Positions 1-8,331 of a DNA stretch of 64,000 nucleotides are shown here, piece after piece. How positions within the stretch are numbered: the stretch's first letter is position 1; every line of letters begins with the position of its first letter. Origin of the DNA: Ruegeria sp. ANG-R. Its GTDB lineage: Bacteria; Pseudomonadota; Alphaproteobacteria; Rhodobacterales; Rhodobacteraceae. Below the pieces are notes generated by a model, which was not told the DNA's origin, did not search any database, and saw only the letters and a list, made by a program, of their open reading frames with translations. The stretch is from positions 546,453 to 610,452 of the forward strand of contig NZ_JWLJ01000001.1 in NCBI RefSeq assembly GCF_000813985.1, given 5' to 3'. Both the position numbers and the translations under genes were made by a program.

Positions 1-388
1 CCAGCAGGCTTTTGACGGTCGAGCGCAGCAGGGTCGCGTAGTGTCCGGACATCGGTGCAACCAACAGCACCTTGCGCGGCTGTTCTTCGCGTCCATTGAC
101 GCGGAAATGGATCAGGTCGCCGAACGGGCGCTCAAGCACGGTTGTGATATCGACCAGATGGTCTTTGCCGTCTTCGCAGGTGAAGGTCCGGATGCCCCAG
201 TCGGGCTTGACGACCATACGTTGGAATGTGCGTTCGGTTACTTCACCCCAAGCGGCCATCCAGTTGAACGCCGGATTGGGTGTCATCGAAAACAGGGGAT
301 AGGACGCCATCGCGCTTGCGGTTGCACCAAGCCACTGGTTGGTGTTACGCATGGTTTCCATCAGGTCATAGGTCATCATGTAGCGCAT
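1..388 (-). CDS. phaZ: Intracellular polyhydroxyalkanoate depolymerase, N-terminal part
   Basis: The gene is cut by the left edge, so only its first 129 codons are visible. It begins MRYMMTYDLMETMRNTN, the usual opening of intracellular PHB depolymerases of alphaproteobacteria, and reaches VLLVAPMSGHYATLLRST, the start of the alpha/beta-hydrolase core; the catalytic nucleophile lies outside the window. The ATG at 388 has a strong AGGAGG site eight bases upstream. The enzyme would hydrolyse stored polyhydroxybutyrate in the cytoplasm. It is divergent from phaC, and the shared spacer carries a PhaR-type box, so breakdown and synthesis may be regulated together. Confidence 0.88.
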   Translation of the reverse strand, partial: MRYMMTYDLMETMRNTNQWLGATASAMASYPLFSMTPNPAFNWMAAWGEVTERTFQRMVVKPDWGIRTFTCEDGKDHLVDITTVLERPFGDLIHFRVNGREEQPRKVLLVAPMSGHYATLLRSTVKSLL

Positions 389-464
389 CGAATGTGCCTC
401 CTGAGTATCAGCCTGAGAATTCGGACCATTCGCCGCTTTGCCCCCCGACGCCAACGACGTTATT

Positions 465-475
465 CTGCACAGCAG
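465..475. promoter_or_regulatory. Candidate PhaR box between phaZ and phaC
   Basis: The sequence CTGC-ACA-GCAG fits the CTGC-N3/4-GCAG consensus reported for PhaR of Rhodobacter sphaeroides. It lies 25 bases before the phaC start, where a bound repressor would block synthase transcription. The site is seen directly; binding is inferred from the consensus and from phaR lying in the same cluster. Confidence 0.6.
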
Positions 476-499
476 CGAGACTAGGGGGGAATTGTTAAA

Positions 500-2302
500 A
501 TGACAACTACCGACGACCAGACGCCAAAATTGACCGAAGAACATATTGAACGACTTAAAGAAAATATGGGCAAAGTCGAAGAATTGTCCAAACGCCTCGT
601 TGAAGTCATGGCGGGGAAAACACCACATACCCCTGCGTTAGACGGCCCGAATCAAGAGCTTTTTGCAAAGGCAGCAACGGCATATTGGGCCGATGTCATG
701 CAAAACCCCTCAAAGCTGCTGGAACAACAGATCGAGTATTGGGGAAAGTCTGTGCTCAACTTTGCCGAAGCGCAGAAAGCGATGACTTCCGGCGAAAGCG
801 AAGAGCCAGAGGCCCCGGCCAAAGATAAACGGTTTTCCAACCTGATGTGGGACACCAATCCCTATTTCCGGCTGATCCGCCAGCAATACCAGACCAATGC
901 TGATGCGATCGCTCAGGCTGTCGCATCTGTTGATGACCTAGATACCAAAGACAAACAGCGCCTGCGTTATTTCTCGCAACAGATCATCGATATGATGGCG
1001 CCGACGAATTTTCTGGCCACCAACCCCGATGCGCTGGAGAAAGCCGTCGAGACTGAAGGTCAATCATTAATACAAGGGCTTGAAAACCTCGTATCCGATC
1101 TTGAGGCCAATGACGGCGAGATGGTTGTCCGACTCGCCGACGAAAGCGCCTTTGAGATTGGTGGCAATATCGCGACAACGCCTGGAGACGTCGTTTACCG
1201 CAACCGGATGATGGAACTGATCCAATATAAACCGGTGACCGAGACGGTGCATGAAACCCCGATCGTTCTGTTCCCGCCCTGGATCAACAAATTCTATATC
1301 CTCGACCTGAAAGCCCAGAACAGCTTGATCAAGTGGGTGACCGAGCAGGGCTATACTCTGTTTGTGGTCAGCTGGGTCAATGCCGACAGCTCTCATGCTG
1401 ATATCGGAATGGAAGACTATATTCAGGAAGGGTTCCTGACTGCCATCGAAGAGGCCAAGAAAATCTGCAAGGTCAAGCAGGTCAACGCGGTAGGCTACTG
1501 CATTGCTGGAACGACACTCAGCCTGACGCTTTCGCTGATGAAGCAACGCGGCGACAAGTCGGTCAAATCGGCTACTTTCTTCACGACCTTGACGGATTTT
1601 GGAGAGCAGGGTGAATTCACGCCGTTTCTGCAAAATGATTTCGTAGATGGGATCGAAGATCAGGTTTCAAAAGACGGCGTGCTGAAGGCCTGGATCATTG
1701 GCCGGACGATGTCCTTCCTGCGTTCACGGGATCTGATCTACACCCCGGCGATCCGCAGCTACATGATGGGTGAGACGCCGCCCGCCTTCGATCTGCTTTA
1801 CTGGAACGGGGATGGGGCCAACCTGCCCGGTAAGATGGCGATTCAGTATTTGCGCGGTTTGTGTCAGGGCAATGGTTTCGTGACGGATGGGTTCGAATTG
1901 CTGGGGCATAAACTGCATATCAAAGATGTGGATGTACCGCTGATGGCGATTACCTGTGAAACAGACCATATCGCCGCCTGGAAAGACTGCTATCGCGGTG
2001 TGCAGCAGATGGGCTCGAAGTCAAAGACCTTTGTGGTTTCTGAATCGGGACATATCGCTGGCATCGTGAACCCGCCAAGCAAGAAGAAATATGGCCATTA
2101 TACGAACCCGGACCTGAAGGCAGACGCCGAGACTTGGTTGAAAGAGGCCGACTTCCACGAAGGATCTTGGTGGCCAATGTGGGAGGCGTGGTTGAAGAAG
2201 CGGTCAGGTAAGCAGGTTCCGGCTCGGGACACCGGCGATTCGGATCATCCGCGACTTTGCCCGGCTCCGGGGACCTATGTTTTGGTCAAAGCAAACCGCT
2301 GA
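500..2302 (+). CDS. phaC: Class I poly(3-hydroxyalkanoate) synthase
   Basis: The 600-residue protein joins 3-hydroxyacyl-CoA units into PHA at the granule surface. It has the PhaC N-terminal domain (about residues 110-290) and an alpha/beta-hydrolase core. The lipase-like box GYCIAG carries the nucleophile Cys334. Asp489 (in CETDHIAAW) and His518 (in SESGHIAG) complete the triad. The length is normal for a class I, single-subunit synthase. The ATG follows a G-rich site (GGGGGGA) nine bases upstream. It is divergent from phaZ and followed by phaP and phaR, the standard roseobacter order. The only oddity is Ala in the lipase box, where GYCVGG or GYCLGG is common. Confidence 0.97.
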   Translation: MTTTDDQTPKLTEEHIERLKENMGKVEELSKRLVEVMAGKTPHTPALDGPNQELFAKAATAYWADVMQNPSKLLEQQIEYWGKSVLNFAEAQKAMTSGESEEPEAPAKDKRFSNLMWDTNPYFRLIRQQYQTNADAIAQAVASVDDLDTKDKQRLRYFSQQIIDMMAPTNFLATNPDALEKAVETEGQSLIQGLENLVSDLEANDGEMVVRLADESAFEIGGNIATTPGDVVYRNRMMELIQYKPVTETVHETPIVLFPPWINKFYILDLKAQNSLIKWVTEQGYTLFVVSWVNADSSHADIGMEDYIQEGFLTAIEEAKKICKVKQVNAVGYCIAGTTLSLTLSLMKQRGDKSVKSATFFTTLTDFGEQGEFTPFLQNDFVDGIEDQVSKDGVLKAWIIGRTMSFLRSRDLIYTPAIRSYMMGETPPAFDLLYWNGDGANLPGKMAIQYLRGLCQGNGFVTDGFELLGHKLHIKDVDVPLMAITCETDHIAAWKDCYRGVQQMGSKSKTFVVSESGHIAGIVNPPSKKKYGHYTNPDLKADAETWLKEADFHEGSWWPMWEAWLKKRSGKQVPARDTGDSDHPRLCPAPGTYVLVKANR

Positions 2303-2326
2303 TATCATTTTGAAACTCAAATTTTT

Positions 2327-2337
2327 CTGCATTGCAG
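2327..2337. promoter_or_regulatory. Candidate PhaR box 1 upstream of phaP
   Basis: CTGC-ATT-GCAG matches CTGC-N3-GCAG exactly. It lies in an AT-rich stretch about 100 bases before the phasin start and pairs with a second box exactly 30 bases downstream, which puts both on the same face of the helix. Confidence 0.72.
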
Positions 2338-2356
2338 CAAGAAAAAACTTGCAATG

Positions 2357-2367
2357 CTGCGATGCAG
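2357..2367. promoter_or_regulatory. Candidate PhaR box 2 upstream of phaP
   Basis: CTGC-GAT-GCAG is a second exact match, 30 bases from box 1. TGC-rich paired sites in front of the phasin gene are the known PhaR target in Paracoccus denitrificans and R. sphaeroides, where PhaR leaves the DNA when it binds nascent PHA. Confidence 0.72.
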
Positions 2368-2434
2368 CAATCATATTGCCTTCAAGCTGATGAAAACCGG
2401 GGTGGGCCCGGAACGGCTAGAAGGATTTAGGACA

Positions 2435-2881
2435 ATGGCAAAGACCCAAGACTTTACCGCGACCCTGAAAGACATGATGGGCGCGTTCCCGGTTGACACA
2501 ACCGCTCTGGAAGATGCATTCAAATCGACCGCTTCTCTGAACGAAAAGCTGTCGGGTGTTGCTCTGGACGCAGCTGAGAAATCGGCTGAAATCTCGAACA
2601 AGTGGACCAAGGAAACTCTGGCCAAACTGACCGAGATGTCGAAAGCAAAAACCGAGCCTGCGGATTACGCAAAAGCCGCAACCGACTTCGCAAGCGCGTC
2701 GGCTGAAGTTGCTGCTGAAAACATGGCTGCTTTCGCAGAAATCGCGAAAAAAGTTCAGACCGAAACTGTTGAGCTGCTGATGGCGGCTGGCAAAGACGCT
2801 GCAGAAGATGCAACCGCAGCTGTTAAAAAAGCCACCAACGAGGTGACCGCTGCAGCAAAGAAAGCAGCAACCACCAAGTAA
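2435..2881 (+). CDS. phaP: Phasin (PHA granule-coating protein)
   Basis: The 148-residue protein begins MAKTQDFTATLKDMMGAFP and is almost wholly amphipathic helix rich in Ala, Lys, Glu and Thr with few aromatics, ending in an alanine/lysine tail. This fits the phasin family, which coats PHA granules and controls their size and number. The start at 2435 is preferred to an ATG at 2354 because AGAAGGA lies just upstream and because the longer version would run through PhaR box 2. A hairpin terminator follows. Tight PhaR control is likely from the two boxes. Confidence 0.93.
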   Translation: MAKTQDFTATLKDMMGAFPVDTTALEDAFKSTASLNEKLSGVALDAAEKSAEISNKWTKETLAKLTEMSKAKTEPADYAKAATDFASASAEVAAENMAAFAEIAKKVQTETVELLMAAGKDAAEDATAAVKKATNEVTAAAKKAATTK

Positions 2882-2930
2882 GTAAGACTGCGATATCGCA
2901 CCCATTCCTCCCAAATGGTGCAATCGCTGC

Positions 2931-2964
2931 GGGCAGGTCTTTCGACCTGCCCTTTCTTTTTGTT
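2931..2964 (+). terminator. Rho-independent terminator after phaP
   Basis: GGGCAGGTC and GACCTGCCC form a perfect 9-bp stem around a TTTC loop, followed by TTTCTTTTTGTT. It separates the abundant phasin transcript from phaR. Confidence 0.88.
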
Positions 2965-3016
2965 CTGCAGTCGCATAACCTGCGCTGCAACGCATCATCC
3001 TTGGGGAGGGTACAGG

Positions 3017-3571
3017 GTGTCGGAACAAGAAAAACCGCTGCTGATCAAGCGCTATGCAAGCCGCCGGCTGTATAACACCGAGACCAGCGATTACGTGACG
3101 CTCGAAGATATTGCCGGATTTATTCGTGACGGCCGCGAGGTTCAGATCATCGACCTGAAAACGGGCGACGACCTGACCCGTCAGTATCTGCTTCAAATCA
3201 TTGCCGAACACGAGAGCCGCGGCGAGAACGTGCTGCCGATCAATGTGCTGAACGATCTGGTCCGCAGCTACATGGTTCCGGGCGGGGGCATGATGCCGCA
3301 GTTCCTGCAAAGCTCGTTCGAGATGCTGCGCGAAAGCCAGTCCAAAATGATGGAAAACATGAATGCGATGAACCCGATGTCTCAGATACCGGGGTTCGAG
3401 GCGATGCAGGCGCAGCAAAAAGCGTTTCTGAAGGCCATGACTGGCGGTCTGTCAGGTAACTGGTCGGGCCCCGATCAGGAGGCCGAGACTCCGTCAGAGC
3501 CGAAAGAGGATCTGGACGACATCAAGAAACAACTGGCCGAGTTGCAACAAAAGCTGTCCAAGCTGAGTTGA
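3017..3571 (+). CDS. phaR: PHA synthesis repressor PhaR
   Basis: The 184-residue protein carries the PHB accumulation regulator DNA-binding domain at residues 8-67 (LLIKRYASRRLYNTETSDYV then LEDIAGFI), followed by the PHA-binding segment and a Met/Gln-rich linker, and ends in a short coiled-coil-like tail. PhaR binds both TGC-rich DNA and PHA and represses phaP, phaC and itself. The start is a GTG at 3017, six bases after GGGGAGGG. TGC-rich sequence just upstream (2964-2994) may be an autoregulatory site but does not match the consensus exactly. Confidence 0.95.
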   Translation: MSEQEKPLLIKRYASRRLYNTETSDYVTLEDIAGFIRDGREVQIIDLKTGDDLTRQYLLQIIAEHESRGENVLPINVLNDLVRSYMVPGGGMMPQFLQSSFEMLRESQSKMMENMNAMNPMSQIPGFEAMQAQQKAFLKAMTGGLSGNWSGPDQEAETPSEPKEDLDDIKKQLAELQQKLSKLS

Positions 3572-3579
3572 TCAGGCCG

Positions 3580-4341
3580 ATGCGCTGGCTGTTTGCGCTG
3601 GGCGTGATGCTCTGGGCTCAGACAGCGCTTGCGCAGGGCCAGTTCACTTCGGTCTGGGAACCTGTCTGCACACTGGGGCAGGACAGTGCCGCAGGGTGTG
3701 AAGATATTCGGGCGCGCGAAATCCTCGACGCCGCGGCCGATCCCTGGAGCGCCATTGGCCGGGTCAACTTTGCCAGTCGTAACCAGCGGTCGCACTGTAC
3801 CGGAGTACTGGTGTCCGAACGGCTGGTTCTGACTGCCGCGCATTGCCTTTACAACGGCGCCCGCAACAGCTGGATTCCTCCGGAAAGTATCCGTTTTGCA
3901 GCGGGCTACCAGCGTGGCGCGGCCGCTGCTGTTTCGTCCGTTACGGCGTACCGTCTTGATACCAAACAGGGCGTTGGAGGTGCCTTCGACAACCGCCCCG
4001 ATCTGGATTGGGCCGTGCTGGAGTTGACTGATCCGATCGGGGAACAGGTGGGTTTTCTGGCTGTTTCCCGGGCCGTCGCGCAGATGGGCTCGGTTGCAGG
4101 TTACCCCGGTCTGCGGCCCCATGTGCTGAGCCGAACCGGGGCATGTATCCCAGATCTGGCTGGCGACGGGCTGATACACGCGGTCTGCCCCGTCATGATG
4201 GGGGATTCCGGCGCGCCGCTTTTGGTGCAGAGCGATGCAGGGCTGGCCGTCGCGGGGATATTGTCACGTATCGCGCCAACCCCGGAAGGGATTGACGCGC
4301 TATTCCTGTCAACTCAGGTATTCGATCCGGGTTTGAACTGA
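3580..4341 (+). CDS. Secreted trypsin-like serine protease (S1 family)
   Basis: The 253-residue protein has a signal peptide (MRWLFALGVMLWAQTALA, cleavage before QG). The triad is present: His88 in LTAAHC, Asp143 in DLDWAVLEL and Ser210 in GDSGAP. Four or more cysteines suggest disulfides in the periplasm or outside. The ATG at 3580 is chosen because it opens the signal peptide; an in-frame TTG at 3568 would overlap the phaR stop. There is no strong Shine-Dalgarno, so translation may be coupled to phaR. It resembles glutamyl endopeptidase-like trypsins common in roseobacters. The substrate is unknown. Confidence 0.85.
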   Translation: MRWLFALGVMLWAQTALAQGQFTSVWEPVCTLGQDSAAGCEDIRAREILDAAADPWSAIGRVNFASRNQRSHCTGVLVSERLVLTAAHCLYNGARNSWIPPESIRFAAGYQRGAAAAVSSVTAYRLDTKQGVGGAFDNRPDLDWAVLELTDPIGEQVGFLAVSRAVAQMGSVAGYPGLRPHVLSRTGACIPDLAGDGLIHAVCPVMMGDSGAPLLVQSDAGLAVAGILSRIAPTPEGIDALFLSTQVFDPGLN

Positions 4342-4344
4342 CAA

Positions 4345-5544
4345 TCAGGTACCGTAAACCGGCACCGGGCCAACAACCTCACCAACAGATGCCAACAGGA
4401 TGTCCGAGATCACGTCCAGTTCTTCGCGTGTCAGACGAACGGGCAGGCGCACGTCGCAGGCCCTCATCAGCATCGCGCGGGTCTGTGGCAGGTCAAACTG
4501 TTCGGGCAGAAACTGCCAGTTCCAGAAGGCGCGGGCATTGTCCTGGCTCATGCCAAAGACCTGTACCTTGACACCACGCGCTTCGGCTGCGGCGGCAAAG
4601 GCGCGGATTTCCTCGTCGCTGAGGTCCACCAGATTGAACTGGATCGAATCCGGTGCGCGCTGTTCGGGGGCCAGAGGGGCAGGGACGTCGATATAGGGTG
4701 ACGTATTCAGACGCTCGGCCACATAGTCGTGGTTTGCCAGACCGTCGCGCACTCGGCGTGCCAGTTCGGGGATTTGCGGACGAATGACTGCGGCGCTCAG
4801 ATTGCTCATCCGCAGGTTATAAAGCGGCAACTGGTTCTGCCAGCGGGCAAAAGCCTGCTCCAATTCGGGCGAGCCGGCGTGCTTTTTCCAGTTATACTCG
4901 TATGCGCCCGACATGATGACGGTGCGTGCGACCAGATCAGCGTCGTCGCTGACCAGAATGCCACCTTCACCTGCGTTGATCATCTTGTAGGATTGGAACG
5001 AGAAGCAACCTACTTTGCCGATGGTCCCGATATTGCGCCCGTGCCACGTGGTGCCGAGCGAATGCGCCGCGTCCTCGATCACCGGGATATCGCGCGCGTC
5101 ACACAGCTCCATGATCGCGTCCATGTCCGAGGTGTGGCCGCGCATGTGGCTGATGATCACTGCTTGAACGCTGTCCAGCTTGGCCGCGAAATCATCCATA
5201 TCGACGCGATAGTTGTCACCCACTTCGCACAGAACCGGAATGCAATCCGCGTGAACGATCGATGAAGGCACAGCAGCAAAGGTAAAGCCGGGAATCAATA
5301 CTCGTGCGTCCCGGGGTAGCCCCAGCGCCTTGAGCGACAGGAACAATGCGGCTGAACAGGAGGAAACCGCCAGTGCATATTTCGCCCCGAGCAGATCAGC
5401 GAACTCGGTCTCGAGCAGGGCGACAGGTGCATCCTGCGGCGCGGTATAGCGAAACAGGTCGCCGGATTGCATCAGGGCGTCAATGGCATCGCGTGCGGCT
5501 GAGGGGATAGGTTCGGCTTCATGAACGTTGGGTACAAGCGTCAT
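4345..5544 (-). CDS. DegT/DnrJ/EryC1/StrS-family PLP aminotransferase
   Basis: The 399-residue protein has the fold-type I aminotransferase signature of this family: VSSCSAALFLSLKALG (phosphate-binding region), GFTFAAVPSS, the PLP-ring aspartate in VIEDAAHSLG, and the Schiff-base lysine in FQSYKMINAGEGG. Members usually transaminate keto-sugars, but no sugar-nucleotide or glycan genes lie nearby. It lies downstream of the gamma-glutamyl polyamine cluster on the same strand, so an amino donor role there is possible but unproven. It ends four bases from the convergent protease stop. Confidence 0.82.
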   Translation of the reverse strand: MTLVPNVHEAEPIPSAARDAIDALMQSGDLFRYTAPQDAPVALLETEFADLLGAKYALAVSSCSAALFLSLKALGLPRDARVLIPGFTFAAVPSSIVHADCIPVLCEVGDNYRVDMDDFAAKLDSVQAVIISHMRGHTSDMDAIMELCDARDIPVIEDAAHSLGTTWHGRNIGTIGKVGCFSFQSYKMINAGEGGILVSDDADLVARTVIMSGAYEYNWKKHAGSPELEQAFARWQNQLPLYNLRMSNLSAAVIRPQIPELARRVRDGLANHDYVAERLNTSPYIDVPAPLAPEQRAPDSIQFNLVDLSDEEIRAFAAAAEARGVKVQVFGMSQDNARAFWNWQFLPEQFDLPQTRAMLMRACDVRLPVRLTREELDVISDILLASVGEVVGPVPVYGT

Positions 5545-5550
5545 ATTTGG

Positions 5551-5577
5551 ATTTCCCGAATTTTATCTTTGGGAAAT
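5551..5577. promoter_or_regulatory. Inverted repeat upstream of the aminotransferase
   Basis: ATTTCCC and GGGAAAT are 7-bp inverted arms with a 13-base AT-rich spacer, seven bases before the aminotransferase start on the minus strand. It could be an operator or leader hairpin. No regulator is adjacent and I do not recognise the motif. Confidence 0.3.
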
Positions 5578-5655
5578 ATAAATTCAACATGCAGACAAGC
5601 CAAGCCCCTTTCGCCAGGTCAGCGACATTTCACCAAATTGTCGAAAAGGATGCTT

Positions 5656-6960
5656 TCAGATGCCTAGCCGGTCGCGCAGTGCGTACCAGGTCATGGCCAG
5701 CACCAGCAGTGGCGTCCGCAATGCAGGCCCGCCCGGAAACGATAGTGCGGGGACGCGGGCCATGGTGTCGAACCCCTCGGCCTGACCCTGAATTGCCAGC
5801 GCCATTAGCTGCCCGGCATGGGTCGCGGTGCCAACCCCATGACCGGAATAGCCCGAGGCGGACAGGATGTTCGGGGCCAGCCGCGCAAGATATGGCATAC
5901 GCCGCATCGTGATGCCGAGCGTTCCACCCCATGCATAGTCAATTCCGACATCTTGCAAATGCGGGAAAATCTCGGTCATGGGTTTGCGCACTTTGGCGGC
6001 GATGTCTGCAGGGAAGCGATAGCCATAGCTCTCGCCGCCGCCGAACAGCAGCCTGCCATCCGCGCTCAGCCGGAAATAATTCACCACAAACTTCGTATCC
6101 GCGACGGCGATGTCCCGGGTCAGGACCTTTTGCGCCTCGGTGCCCAAGGGTTCAGTTGCGGCAATGAAATTGTTGATGGGCATCACACGGGACGCAACTT
6201 GCCGGTTCAGATCGCCAAGATACCCGTTGCAGGCCAGAATGACGTGATCAGCGGCAACTTTGCCTTTGTCCGTGCGCACCGTCACGCGAGAGCCCGGATC
6301 GATACCAAGAACCTCGGTGCCTTCATGCAGACGCAGCCCGGCTCCGACCGCCGCACGCGCAAGGCCAAGTGCATAGTTCAGGGGATGCAGGTGCGCTGCA
6401 CCCTTGTCCAGATACCCGCCTGCATAAGCGGGAGAGGGGCAGAGGCCACGCCCCGCTTCGGCATCCAAACCTTCGATCTGATCGTAGCCGTACCGGTCCG
6501 ACAGATGCGACGCATGATCGTGAAGTTCGGCGCGTTCCGAATCACTGAACCCCAGAACGGCAATGCCGGGCTTGAGATCGCAGTCAATCTGATGGCGCGA
6601 GATCAGAGATTTGACCAGATCCTTGGCGTCTTCAGCCAAATCCCAAAGCTTGGATGCGTCCTCATCTCCGACAAGGCGTTCAAGATCCTCTTGGTCCATC
6701 CGCTGTGCACTGCCCAGCTGTCCGCCATTTCGCCCCGATGCGCCAAAGCCCACGCGATGCGCCTCAAGCAGAACAACATCGAACCCGGCCTGAGCCAAAT
6801 GCAAAGCCGCCGAAAGGCCCGTATAGCCGCCTCCGACGATGCAGACGTCTGCCGTATGCTCGCCTTCAAGCGCCGGGTAGCGGTCGAATGGATGCGCCGT
6901 TGCGGCGTACCAGCTGGGCGGATACTCCGCCTTGCGATCATTGGAATACAGCAGGTTCAT
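5656..6960 (-). CDS. puuB: FAD-dependent oxidoreductase, gamma-glutamylputrescine oxidase-like
   Basis: The 434-residue flavoprotein of the DAO/GlpD family has the dinucleotide-binding motif CIVGGGYTGLSAALHLAQAG near residue 40 and the PuuB-like segment GASGRNGGQLGSAQ. The C-terminal part carries the FAD-domain motif SGYSGHGVGTATHAG. The expected reaction is oxidation of gamma-glutamylputrescine or a related gamma-glutamyl amine to the aldehyde, giving ammonia and H2O2. It starts 12 bases after the puuA-like gene on the same strand, which supports the call. Other amine or amino acid substrates cannot be excluded. Confidence 0.85.
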   Translation of the reverse strand: MNLLYSNDRKAEYPPSWYAATAHPFDRYPALEGEHTADVCIVGGGYTGLSAALHLAQAGFDVVLLEAHRVGFGASGRNGGQLGSAQRMDQEDLERLVGDEDASKLWDLAEDAKDLVKSLISRHQIDCDLKPGIAVLGFSDSERAELHDHASHLSDRYGYDQIEGLDAEAGRGLCPSPAYAGGYLDKGAAHLHPLNYALGLARAAVGAGLRLHEGTEVLGIDPGSRVTVRTDKGKVAADHVILACNGYLGDLNRQVASRVMPINNFIAATEPLGTEAQKVLTRDIAVADTKFVVNYFRLSADGRLLFGGGESYGYRFPADIAAKVRKPMTEIFPHLQDVGIDYAWGGTLGITMRRMPYLARLAPNILSASGYSGHGVGTATHAGQLMALAIQGQAEGFDTMARVPALSFPGGPALRTPLLVLAMTWYALRDRLGI

Positions 6961-6972
6961 CGCAGCTTTGCC

Positions 6973-8331
6973 TTAGACGTTCATCAGCAGATGCTCACGC
7001 TCCCACGGGGAAATGACCTGCAGAAATTCTTCATACTCGGCGCGTTTGACGATGCCGTATACGCGGGCGAATTCCGGGCCCAGAACCTCGTGTAGGGCGG
7101 TGGCTTCATCAAACAGATCCAGCGCTTCGCCCATGACCTGCGGAATATCCCCGTCACCTTCGTAGGCATCGCCATAGAATTGACGGCGCGGGCGTTCCTG
7201 CTGGATCAAGCCCAGATAGCCGCAGGCCAGTGACAGAGCGATGCCCAGATAGGGGTTGCAGTCCATTCCGGCGATGCGGTTTTCAACGCGCCGCGCTTCG
7301 GGGCCAGACAAGGGCACGCGAATACCGGTGGTGCGGTTGTCGCGCGCCCATTCCAGATTGATCGGCGCGGCGTGGTCTTTCACATAACGTCGGTAGGAGT
7401 TCACGTAGGGCGCCATCACCGCCAGACCGGCGGGCAGGTGGTTCTGCAGGCCGGCGATGAAATTGTAGAACGCGTCCGTTTCCCCGCCCTGTGGGCCCGA
7501 AAAGATGTTCTGTCCCGTTTCCATATCGATGATCGAGTGATGGATGTGCATCGCCGATCCCGGCTCGTCCTCAATCGGTTTTGCCATGAACGTGGCAAAG
7601 CAGTTGTGCCGCAACGCGGCCTCTCGGATCAGGCGTTTGAAATAGAACACTTCGTCGGCCAGCTTGACAGGATCGCCGTGGCGCAGGTTGATCTCCAGCT
7701 GACCCGCTCCGCCTTCCTGCGTAATGCCGTCGATCTCAAAGCCCTGATACTCGGCAAAATCGTAGATGTCGTCGATTACCGGGCCGAATTCATCCACCGC
7801 CGTCATCGAATAGGCCTGACGCGCTGCTGCGGGACGTCCTGAACGGCCCATCATCGGCTTGATTCCATGTGCCGGATCGACGTTTGGTGCGACCAGGAAG
7901 AACTCCATCTCGGGTGCGACGATCGGGTCCCAGCCTTTGTCGTGATATAGCTGCACAACACGTTTCAGCACGTTGCGCGGGCTAAAGGGAATGGGCTCGC
8001 CGTCCCGGTCGAATGCGTCGTGGATAACCTGGAGCGTCCAGTCGCCCGTCCAGGGAGCGGCTGACGCGGTCGAGAAGTCGGGCTTCAGGATCATGTCCCG
8101 TTCGATGAACCCGTCCTCGCCCGCAGCTTCACCCCAATCCCCGGTTATGGTTTGGTAGAAAATACTGTCGGGCAGGTGGAAATAAGATTGCTTGGCGAAT
8201 TTCGACGCGGGGACCGCTTTGCCGCGCGCGATGCCGGGCAGGTCCGATATGATGCATTCGACCTCATCCAGCCGCTTGCCGTCAAAATAAGTACGCGCCG
8301 CCTCGGGCAGTTGGTCTGTCCAGTCGGCCAT
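6973..8331 (-). CDS. puuA: Glutamine synthetase family protein, gamma-glutamylputrescine synthetase-like
   Basis: The 452-residue protein has the GS beta-grasp and catalytic domains: EMEFFLV, the metal-binding GQLEINLRHGD, the SAMHIHHSI histidine motif, and the NRTTGIRVP and RVENRIAGMDCNPYL arginine motifs. It would ligate glutamate to a mono- or polyamine using ATP. Its ATG overlaps the TGA of the upstream amidotransferase gene (TGATG), which indicates translational coupling. Together with the oxidase and amidotransferase it forms a gamma-glutamylated amine catabolic path. It is not the nitrogen-assimilation GlnA: it lacks the adenylylation-loop context and is paired with puuB. Confidence 0.87.
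   Translation of the reverse strand: MADWTDQLPEAARTYFDGKRLDEVECIISDLPGIARGKAVPASKFAKQSYFHLPDSIFYQTITGDWGEAAGEDGFIERDMILKPDFSTASAAPWTGDWTLQVIHDAFDRDGEPIPFSPRNVLKRVVQLYHDKGWDPIVAPEMEFFLVAPNVDPAHGIKPMMGRSGRPAAARQAYSMTAVDEFGPVIDDIYDFAEYQGFEIDGITQEGGAGQLEINLRHGDPVKLADEVFYFKRLIREAALRHNCFATFMAKPIEDEPGSAMHIHHSIIDMETGQNIFSGPQGGETDAFYNFIAGLQNHLPAGLAVMAPYVNSYRRYVKDHAAPINLEWARDNRTTGIRVPLSGPEARRVENRIAGMDCNPYLGIALSLACGYLGLIQQERPRRQFYGDAYEGDGDIPQVMGEALDLFDEATALHEVLGPEFARVYGIVKRAEYEEFLQVISPWEREHLLMNV

Noticed and set aside
2962..2996. A PhaR autoregulatory box before phaR
   Set aside because: The region is TGC-rich (CTGCAG, CTGCGCTGCAACGC) but has no CTGC-N3/4-GCAG match, so I do not list it as a feature.
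2417..3418. A 333-codon open frame on the minus strand across phaP and phaR
   Set aside because: It is antisense to two recognised genes, is rich in Cys/His/Arg as shadow frames in GC-rich DNA are, and has no domain or RBS.
5818..7095. A 425-codon open frame on the plus strand
   Set aside because: It mirrors the puuB and puuA genes on the other strand; composition and lack of motifs mark it as a shadow.
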